DNA of 64,000 nucleotides from contig OY726560.1 in assembly GCA_963383645.1 (NCBI GenBank), positions 84,106,593 to 84,170,592 on the forward strand, read 5' to 3'. Source of the stretch: Muscardinus avellanarius. Lineage: Eukaryota > Chordata > Mammalia > Rodentia > Gliridae. Positions 55,401 to 64,000 of this stretch are shown here, in pieces. The notes under the pieces are model-generated. The model was given only the letters and a program-made list of their open reading frames with translations, made no database searches and had not been told where the DNA came from. Position 1 is the stretch's first letter. Each line of letters starts with the position of its first letter. Made by a program: the position numbers and the translations under genes.

Positions 55401-56285
55401 TTTTAAAAACAATACATTTTGTCTCCTAAATTAAGTGGTGTCTTGTTGAGTGGATCTTCTGTGACTCAAGGCTATTTACTCATTTCTAGTTCTCAGCAAT
55501 GGCTCATAGAAAAGTCTATCAGAGCCACAGCTTTTTCATGACATTTATGACTAGGGAGCATCTAACTTTTAATTATATGTTAATTTTTATTGTATATGCT
55601 TTAAGCTGCTTTGTATCTTAAAACTCCTGCTTCAAATTTAAATAAAAACATGTGATTTACCACTTGTTCAAAATTTAAGCCAATTTGTTAGGGAAACAGT
55701 AAAATCAAATTTATTCATGCCTAAAATGTAGGCATAGTCATTTTACAGTTTTAAAATTAATTTTTAATCCTGATAGATATTATGCTATAATTCCTTTGGA
55801 AAATTTTTACAGATAATGCAACTCCAAGTCTGGAAGGTGGCATTCAGAAGGTCATTAAATCCATGAGTCTGCCTTTGGGCAGTCATACTGGTTAAAAACA
55901 ATTACTAAGATTCATGCATTGTAAGGTAAAAATGCAAAATCAAACTGCAAGGATAATGAATACAGCCTGATCCCAGAGCTCTGGTCTTCTGTGAAGGAGA
56001 ATGGCTGCACTTTATGAGGCCCTGTGGCTATGCCGCCATCTGCCTGAAGTAATAAAGGCTTTAGCTATGGGACCTAATATTCTTCTTTATAGCAGAGGCG
56101 TCTTTATGGCACTTCCTTCAGACACATAGGTTAGTTACTGTCTCTAGTTCCTAAAGAAGAAAAGCATATGAGAAACAATTCAGAAATATGTTATTTTGGG
56201 GTTGGAAAAAAGCTTTTTCAACACATGATAACACTACCTTTATAAGAACTTCACAGTCTGTACTTTGGTTGTGAAGCAAGCATTT
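55401..56285. other. Unique intergenic sequence
   Basis: No gene or nameable repeat. Confidence 0.5.
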
Positions 56286-56440
56286 TGGTTCACATTATTT
56301 CATTTGATTCTTAGCTAATTCCCTTTGAGGCAGGTAGAGAGAGCATTATTGTGCCCATTGATCAAGGAAAGGGCACTGTGGCTCAAGGAGATAAAGCATG
56401 GCTTTGAAGAACTAATGAAAATAAAAGGTAAGCTCATAAA
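56286..56440 (-). repeat. MIR/L2-like remnant, antisense
   Basis: TTTGAGGCAGGTAGAGAGAGCATTATTGTGCCCATT, then ..GGCACTGTGGCTCAAGGAGATAAAGC: antisense core of an ancient tRNA-SINE. Confidence 0.55.
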
Positions 56441-56464
56441 AGCATCCTGTGCTACCAATCTGAC

Positions 56465-56695
56465 TCAAGTTAAGTTTAATAAAGTTCAGTTTTGTTATCT
56501 GCAAAATGGGGTGTGTACCCAACTCACAGGGTGGCTGAGAAGAAAACCTCTGATGTATCCCAGTATCTAAATAGTACCTACTATAAAGCAGTTGCTCAAC
56601 AGATATCTATTAAATACTGAATGAATAAATAAGTACTAAGTGCTTGGCTCAGTGCTTGGTACAGAGTAGTTATTCAATTAATGTTCACTATAATA
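56465..56695 (+). repeat. MIR remnant, sense
   Basis: GTTTTGTTATCTGCAAAATGGGG, ..AGTACCTACTATAAAGCAG.., then a second end-like piece TGCTTGGCTCAGTGCTTGGTACAGAGTAGTTATTCAATTAATGTT. The two 3'-end-like pieces suggest two overlapping copies. Confidence 0.65.
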
Positions 56696-56734
56696 TCAAG
56701 AACTAAGTCTATTTTGTGTGTGTGCTACTTTTTC

Positions 56735-57510
56735 TTTATTCGTCTTTCTCTTGGCAGACAAATAGGTTATTTCCATAATTTTATTATTGTGAATTATGCT
56801 ACTATAAACATGGATACATATGAATCACTAAAGTATTCTAATTTCATTTCTTTTGGAAACATACTGAGGAGTGATAGAGCTGGATCATATAATGGTTCCA
56901 TTCCTACTCTTTTAAGGAACCTCTATAAGAATCTCCAAAGTGGTTGCACTCATTTACAATACTTCCCCACATTCTTGACAATATTTATGATGATTTTTAT
57001 TCTTGATGATTGTCATTCTAACTGGAGTTAGATGGAATCTCATGGTAGTCCTAATTTGCACTTCATTGAATACTATAGTAATGTTGAAATTTTTTCCACA
57101 TATTTTTGACCAAAAGAACAATATAATTATGTTATTTGCAAAAAAATAAATGGAATTGAGCATGATTAGACAATCTCAGAAAGTCAAGCTTCTCATATGC
57201 AGCAATAAGAAAGAAAATAGAAAATAAAAGGACTTCAGATACATAAAGAAAAAGCAGTAGAATAGTGTAAATAAAATAGGAGAGGGAGATGAGGAGGAGA
57301 AAAAAAGGATTGAGGAAATTCTTCAGATAATGTTATGTCCATATACACATATAGCACTACCAATCTCACTAACTTTTACAAGGGTGGGGCAGGGAGTGGG
57401 GTAGGATGTAGAGGGAAGCACACTGGTAGCTGGCTGGTTGCATGTATGTTTGTATCACTCTGAATCTCAATATAATGGACCAATAAAAGCTTAAAAACAA
57501 AAATATAATA
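56735..57510 (+). mobile_element. L1 with 5' inversion (twin-primed), sense
   Basis: 56,735-57,110 is antisense ORF2 C-terminal sequence. 57,111-57,510 is sense, starting at the very end of ORF2 and ending in the 3'UTR GGACCAATAAAAGCTTAAAA. The two arms are consecutive in L1 and point in opposite directions. Confidence 0.78.
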
Positions 57511-60339
57511 AAATAATGATGAGCCAATATCTACAAACAGATTAGAGTTTTGTTGTCTTGACTAGTGTTTTATATTGCTTTGAGGATGAAAAATTTGATT
57601 TTATCCAGTGACATAAACTTAATCGTATTGGTACCTTTCTTTAAAAAATCATCTTTCTCTATCAAAAAAGAATATGTAAGTCCTTTAATCATTTCACATT
57701 TCTTGTGTATATCTCACATATCAAACCTTAATATATCAGACCATAGTGAGATAGAAATTATACTAAAGTGCTGCTAGACAAGATTTGATGACTGTAGAAA
57801 TTCACCAGACTTAACATGGACATGCTTACCCAGATATAGTTCAGGATAGGAAAAAATTTCAGCACAGTAAAAGCACTAAAGTAAGGACTGCATCCATCCA
57901 GAGGAGTTAGTGTCAACTGACTCTTTCTGAAGAGTTGTACCATGACATGCTTCCTTGCCTTCCAACCAAGAAACACACCAAACACAAAACACTTTAGAAC
58001 CAGGGAGCCCCAAATAGAGTATTGAGCAGAACATTTTATTTTCTGTACTTCATGTGACATTCTTGCCATGCTGCCAGCCCCAACAGCAGAGCTTTTAGGG
58101 GTGCTTCTGGGACTCACTTTAATCAGTTCACAATGCTGACAGCCTGGTACATGTCACTTGAAGCTTATCTCAGACTCATGGCCACAGAGCAATACTATTA
58201 ATCAGTAGATTTCATTTCTTGACCAAAGGCAAGTGCAATGAAGAAAAAAAAAATTATTGTTCAGAAAAACAGCTCTGTCCAAGTCAGACCTGCTGGAATA
58301 AGCCTTTCTCCACAGCTTACTTTCTTGAGCTCTGGGCCTAAGCATGGTCCTTTATGGAAGCACATGTAGTTAGCATGTATAGTTAGTTCTTGGCCTTTCA
58401 GCACTATATAACCATATAAACCCTCAAACTGCATACATTTCCAACATTTTAAGTAAACATTGAGGAGTTATAGTAAATAAGCAATTGTATCATACAATTA
58501 TATTAATACAAACTTTTCCTAAATTTTGTACTCATTTTATTATTTTTTCCTTCTGGATCAATCATCTGAACCTTATAATATCGATATGTTTTTCTTCAGT
58601 TACTCACATACTCCCATGAAAATGTCCTTAGACTGGGTGGCACCTTTTATCTAACATGAGAGAACTCAGCCTCTTCACCCAATAGGGGTGAAGGAGAGCC
58701 TGCATACTTGCCAGGCATGACATATTCTATTCTGAAAGGATTGGAAAATCCAAGACCAACCTAGTGGCTGCCAACAAACAGCTAAGGAAACAGCAGTGTC
58801 ATCCTTGTTAGCATTTCTGTCCAATGCAGAGCAAGTGAGCCTTTTGTGTGACTCTTCTCTAGGCAATGATTCAGTCTTAATAAGCCCCTGTAATTCAATT
58901 CTCCAAACCCAGAGACCTTTGATTCTAATAGATATAATGAAGTGAAAGAGACAGAGAAGAAGATGCAACTGCCTATAATTTAAGAAGGCAAAAATGTAAA
59001 GTTCCTAATATATGCATTGCAAATGATGACTAATTCCTGTTCTAAATTGCAATAAATGGGAACTGCCCATATATAAATGCATCACTTTGAGTTTTACTAT
59101 GTTGTATACTTATAAGGTATCCATAAGATTATAATTTATGTACACATATAAATCACAGAGTGATTTGTACTGAAATAAAAGTATAAAGTATAATAAAAAT
59201 TAGGATTTAAATTGCTAAGTGTGAAACATCACTCTAGTTGCTACCATTTAATTTAAAAGTATAAAGAACTTCCCTACCTAAGTGATTGGTATCCCTAGTA
59301 AAAAAAATTAATGCTCTTTTTAAATATAAAAATACATGATTTCCACTTACTTTTGAATAAAAAACCTTTGCAACACTATAATAGAAAACAATTATATACA
59401 AAATAAAGTAATTTTAATAAACTTTTATTTATTTATTTCTGAAGACTCACACAGAAGAGAGACAATGTCTCCAATGTCTTTTTTTAATTAGATGTTGTGG
59501 TTTGCCATAGCTGTAAACTCTAATCAATACTTTCCTAAAATTAAAGAAAAATACTTGATATAAAAGCCCAGCATTTTAAACCTTCTATTCTGTCTTCTCT
59601 CACTACTTTCATTTTAAAGAAAGCTTGTGTCAACCCAACAACACAATATCATTAAATCAGCCATTTTATTTAATTGAGGGGTAAATGCCATAATACCTTA
59701 ATTACATCAATCATTTGATCAAATTCTAATTAGTGGCCACATTCAGTTATCATGACAAATCAAATTATGATAAGTAAATAAAATAATTTGTATGTGTCTA
59801 TATTTTTTGCTGTATTTACCAAATATAAGCAATCATAAGTACATATGCATCGCACTTTCTGGGAAAAATCTGAATTTATTTCATAACACTGTCCATAGAT
59901 GGGACCACTTGGTAAATGGGTTCCCAGGAAATATTTATTTTGAGCATGGTTTTGATAATCTCCCTCATTAGGTTTTTGACTTTTAAAAACATATAAATCT
60001 TGAGAGAACATATCTTAATTTGCTTTAATATTTCTGCAGAATCAAGAGAAGGGCTTGCATATAAGCACTGAAAAAAGTTTAATAGATACAACAAAATATA
60101 AAATTAAGGATAGAAAAATATTTTGATTTACAATTGTTTATTTAGAAAAGCAATGCCTATGGATTCTGCATTTACCTCATATTGATGCTGAGAAGTTTTC
60201 ACTGAATGTCTATCATGTTTTTATTGGCTAGAGTGCATGATTTTAACAGCTGGGGAAAAAATGTACAAAAACTACTGCTTAAGATGTGCCAAGCAATGTA
60301 GTTAAAATTTGTACATACATTATCATATTTAAACATGAA
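57511..60339. other. Unique AT-rich intergenic sequence, 2.8 kb
   Basis: The longest repeat-poor stretch in the window. Open frames at 57,758-58,117 and 58,675-58,968 (minus strand) lack recognisable domains. No exon-intron structure is evident. Confidence 0.5.
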
Positions 60340-60545
60340 AGCTAGACATAGTAGAGCATGCCTGTAATCTTAGTTCTTAAGAGTCTGAGTTGGGGTATTG
60401 AAGGTTTGAAGCTAGCCTCAGACACTATGTGAGACTCTACAGCCACTTAGTAAGACCATGTTTCAAAATAAAAACCACAAGGGGCTGGGGTTATAGCTTG
60501 GAGGTAGAATGCTTCTGAATTCAGTCCCTACTAGCAAAGAACAAA
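60340..60545 (+). mobile_element. B1-dID SINE, sense, with long ID half
   Basis: GCTAGACATAGTAGAGCATGCCTGTAATC..., the spacer with CTCAGACACTATGTGAG, then the ID half GGGGCTGGGGTTATAGCTTGGAGGTAGAATGC. Diverged. Confidence 0.88.
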
Positions 60546-60562
60546 AACATTTAAATATTCAT

Positions 60563-60945
60563 TTTTTTCTAGTTTTCTGTTGCTGTGATAAAATACCTAA
60601 AATAAACAACTTACAAGTAGTAAAGTTTACTTGGGCTTCTGGTTTCAGTGGTTTCAGCCCAAGGTACATTGACTCTTGTGCTTTTAGGCCAGGAGAAAGA
60701 AAACAACCCTTATGAAAGCAAAAAGCAAAAAAAAAGTGTATACCTATGGCAGCTGTGAGAAAGAGACAGGAAGAGTCTGGGTTCCAATATCCCTTGTAAG
60801 GCCATACCTCCTATGATCTAACTCCCTTCCACAAGGCCCCACCTCTTAAACTTTCCACCACCTCTCTATAGTACCAGAGCCTGGAGACCAAGTCTTCAAT
60901 ATATGGGCCTTTAGGGAACATAAAACATCCAAATTAAGAAAATAT
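60563..60945 (+). repeat. LTR-like ancient repeat remnant (MaLR/MER type)
   Basis: TTTTCTGTTGCTGTGATAAAATACC at the start and CCTTCCACAAGGCCCCACCTCTTAAA..., TGGAGACCAAGTCTTCAATA..GGGCCTTTAGGG.ACAT at the end follow the pattern of MaLR-like LTRs. Family uncertain. Confidence 0.5.
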
Positions 60946-60949
60946 CTAA

Positions 60950-61689
60950 TCCAGAATGTCATTGCCATTCTGCCCACTTGATAAAGAAACTTAGTTCCAG
61001 AGCCTTTAAGCATGATTCTTGTGGTCATAAGTACATTTGCCAAATCAAATACTCAATATACAGCTTTGAAAACCTAGCTCCCTTGATTTGCAAACTCTGA
61101 CCTCCAGACCTTCACTGAAGCTATTTTTTGCTTGAAATTCTTTTTTCCCAATATGCCCACACTCCACTCACATCACATTTAGTCTTGGTTTAGATCTCAC
61201 TGTCACTAAGGTGCTCTTTGAATGCCATAAAGTGGGTAGTCATCATGGCAAACCTGGAATGGCTATGAAACTGAAGTGAGAAATGCACCCTAGCTGACAC
61301 ATGTCACTAAATTGTGGAGGTCATCTCAACCCAAAGTATGCTGAAAGCTGTCCACATGACTTGGATATACACAGAGGCAATTTCTGGATTTAAGTGCAGA
61401 CTTCCATGAATCCAAAGTTAATGTTCACTACCCTATAAATGAAATTATGAATCTAACAAATTAAGCACTGTAGGTAAAACGAGGAATTATACTGAAAATT
61501 TTAATAAGGCCAAAAAAAAAAAAAACCAAGCTGGTGAGTGAAAGTTGTGAAAGTCAGTACATCTTAGCAACATCTTTTTAAACTGATTCAATGTGTATTT
61601 CTTATATTTTACATGTAAGAAATGTTTACATATTTATTTTTGTATAACTCTGTGGAAGAAAGTTGTTAATTGCATAACTAACTATATAT
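60950..61689. other. Unique intergenic sequence
   Basis: Nothing recognisable. Confidence 0.45.
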
Positions 61690-61882
61690 TATTATCAATT
61701 AATAACATTATTTGTCAACCACTAAGTCAAGCAAGCGAAGGAGGGATAGGGAGGGAATGGGGTGGGAATTGGGTAGGGGCTAAATGGATGATGTATACAA
61801 GTATGTCCACACAAGTTTTTTTTTTACTACAATATGATGTATGAATATAATGCACCAATAAAAAATTAAAAATTAAAATGTT
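61690..61882 (+). mobile_element. L1 3'UTR fragment, sense
   Basis: CAACCACTAAGTCAAGCAAG, the G-rich GGAGGGATAGGGAGGGAATG, ATATAATGCACCAATAAAAA and an A-rich tail. Severely 5'-truncated. Confidence 0.92.
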
Positions 61883-62929
61883 TTGACACATTTTCTGAGT
61901 GTTGATATATAGTTAGCTTCATAGTCAATAGCATTTTATTTTCTTTTTGAATATTTCTAATTCTATTTATTATGTTACTTAACAATTAATAATAAAAGAA
62001 GAAACATGCATAGGCTAAGTGAAAAACCAAAGAAGCTTATACAGCAACTAGACTAAGGCTCAACAGTCTTGACCATAATAACAAATGTCCAATTCAAAGA
62101 CATATTTTGTTTACTTGTTTGTTTTAAATCTGTACATCAGTTTTTATTTGATCAATGGCATATTTCAATTAAAAAAAACTGTGTAACTAGTTTTGGATTT
62201 AAAATATGTTTGCATTGCAATAGACCTGAATTTGTATTATTAGTTGTTTGACTTTAATTTTTTTTACCTTTCAAATAGACATGAAAACATTTACATTTTC
62301 AAATTTGCTGTGAGGATTAACTAAACACATTTTAAAAACCTTTTTTTTACTGATTCTGGTACATAAATGAAGTTTAATAAGTGATAGTTCTTGCAATTTT
62401 AAATACCCTTATTTTAAAGCTAAACACTTTTAACAGATTAAATATTCTCTCTCATTGAACAGAGGCTCAGCTCTTATTATACTGAGTCTAAATATATGTT
62501 GCTGAACTGGGGTATAGGCAGACAAATGTTATTTCCCAAAGCAACCTTGATCAAGTAGATTCATCCTGTGAAAAAAGTTTTAAAAATTTTGTTTATCTTA
62601 TAATTAACCCTTGATATTTTATGTCAGAGTAATTTAAGTGTAGTTATTTAATCTTTGAAATTTTTAACAAGTTAAAAAGAAATCAAAACTTTGAGATAAT
62701 AGCATACCTCAGAAAAAGAAATCAAAGATTACTCCTTCATTCACTCATTTACTTCTTTGTTTAACAAATAACAGCTGTGTATCTGACTGGACAATATTTT
62801 AGGTTAAAGTGATGAATAAAACATACTCCCAGCACTTATGGAATTTTTAATAGGTGAAGATACTTCAATGGTTGCCATTTTGCTTGGGAATCAGAAAATT
62901 TATATCTAAATTTAGTTCTAATTTATCTA
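61883..62929. other. Unique AT-rich intergenic sequence
   Basis: Nothing recognisable. Confidence 0.45.
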
Positions 62930-64000
62930 AGACAAGCAGAAACAAAAATAATTTATGACTACCAAGGCATCACTAGAGAAAATACTAAAAGAAATAAAGA
63001 AGAAAGAAAATTCCATAACCAGAAAAGGAAAAAAAACTCCACCATATGGGCAACTAAATAAAGAAAAATAACACTACATCAAATAAAAAATAAAACTCAA
63101 AATGACAGGAAACAAAAAACATATGTCAGTAACACCGAATATCAAAGGTCTTAACTCCCCAATTAAAAGACAGACTGGCAATGTGAATTAAAAAACATAA
63201 TCTGACTATATGATGCTTACAAGAAACTCATTTTATAGCCAAAGATATTAACATGCTAAGAGTGAAAGAATAAAAAAAGGTATATCATGTAAATGGATAC
63301 TGAAAAAAAGCAGGGTTAGGAATTTTTATACCTGACAAAACAAATTATAAGCTAAAACATTTCAGCAAAAACAGTGGGTCATTTCTTATTAATGAAGGAA
63401 ATGATCTAAAAAGAAGATAAAAATGATAGAAAACATTTATGTTCCAAAAGTGGGTGTAGCCACATTGTAATACAAAGTCATAAGGACATCACTTCTCAAA
63501 TAGACCAAAATACATTAATATTAGAAGACCTTAAAACTCTACTCACACCACAACTTATATCTTTTAGAAAAAAGATGAGTAAAGCCCTTTTTGACCTAAA
63601 AATAGTACAAACCAAATAAACTTAATAGACATATACAGAATATTTTCAACCAGCAACAGCTGAATACATTCTTTTCAGCTGCCCATGGAACCTTCTATGA
63701 AATAGATCACATCCTAGGCCAAAAAGCAAGCACCCACAAATTTAAAAATTGTAACAGAAATATCTGCATCTTCTCAGGTTACAAAGGAATGGAAGGAAAA
63801 AGCAACAAAAGAAAGACTAAAAGAAATTACATAAATACAGACTGACTAAACAGTACACTTTTTTTTTTTTTTTGGTGGTACTGGGGTTAGAACCCAGAGG
63901 CTCTCTACCTTCGCACTATACTCCCAGACCTATTTTATATTTTATTGGGAAACAGGGTCTCACTAAGTTGCTGAGAGTCTCAGTAAGTAGCTGAGGCTGG
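62930..64000 (+). mobile_element. L1 LINE, sense, runs off window
   Basis: Starts in the ORF1/ORF2 spacer (CACTAGAGAAAATACTAAAAG), then ORF2 endonuclease sequence (ACACCGAATATCAAAGGTCTTAACTCCCC..., ..ACAAGAAACTCATTTTATAGCC.., ..GAATATTTTCAACCAGCAACAGCTGAATAC..). Many stops. Interrupted by the terminal SINE. Confidence 0.9.
63859..64000 (-). mobile_element. B1-dID SINE (older subtype), antisense, cut by window end
   Basis: T-tract of 16, GGTGGTACTGGGGTTAGAAC..., and the duplicated CACTAAGTTGCTGAGAGTCTCAGTAAGTAGCTGAGG spacer. The B1 half is mostly beyond the window. Confidence 0.92.

Noticed and set aside
57758..58968. Minus-strand ORFs of 119 and 97 codons in the repeat-poor stretch
   Set aside because: No domain, no start context or splice structure that I can support, and not visibly related to each other.

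Overview
This window is mammalian, almost certainly rodent, intergenic DNA. I find no host protein-coding gene, no spliced exon set, no rRNA or tRNA gene, no CRISPR array and no bacterial-style operon. Nearly every long reading frame is a broken retrotransposon or retrovirus frame, or an artefact of a tandem repeat. The rodent assignment rests on about 20 copies of a dimeric SINE. Its left half is 7SL/B1-like (GCCGGGCGTGGTGGC...) and its right half is a shortened tRNA/ID-like unit. This is the B1-dID architecture known from non-muroid rodents such as squirrels, dormice, beavers and caviomorphs. The species cannot be fixed from the window alone.

Layout: 1-4.9 kb holds two head-to-head LINE-1 (L1) pieces with two nested SINEs. 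4.9-8.7 kb is mostly unique, with a MIR, two B1-dID copies, an ancient L1 tail and a (CAA)n tract. 8.7-12.2 kb is a decayed antisense L1. 12.2-16.3 kb is a sense L1 whose 5'UTR contains a 22-bp minisatellite. 16.4-17.9 kb is an L1 tail holding an LTR inside another LTR. 17.9-23 kb is unique DNA with MIR, SINE and MaLR-like remnants and one short L1 with clean target-site duplications (TSDs). 23.1-34.1 kb is a nearly full-length antisense L1, split by a 5-kb GC-rich composite insertion at 27,429-32,451. 34.1-34.9 kb is a sense L1 tail. 36.8-46.1 kb is an antisense L1 with an internal deletion, itself split by a class I (gammaretrovirus-like) provirus at 37,486-43,692. That provirus carries a further solo LTR in pol. 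46.1-64 kb is AT-rich unique DNA with SINEs, MIR and MLT1-like remnants, two inverted L1s, large microsatellites and a sense L1 that runs off the end.

The most interesting object is the 27.4-32.5 kb insertion. Read on the minus strand it is a ~4.5-kb CpG-rich VNTR (50/100/300-bp hierarchy), then ~0.4 kb of L1 3'UTR, a poly(A), ~52 bp of probable 3'-transduced sequence and a second poly(A). It is bounded by a 16-17 bp target-site duplication at a TT|AAAA L1-endonuclease site. The layout is that of an SVA/LAVA-like composite retrotransposon, or of an L1 that has lost both ORFs between a monomeric promoter array and its 3'UTR. I do not recognise it as a described rodent family.

The elements form a readable insertion order: old L1s, then proviruses and solo LTRs inside them, then SINEs and the VNTR element. 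The youngest SINEs are a CpG-rich B1-dID subtype that has inserted into older B1-dID copies.
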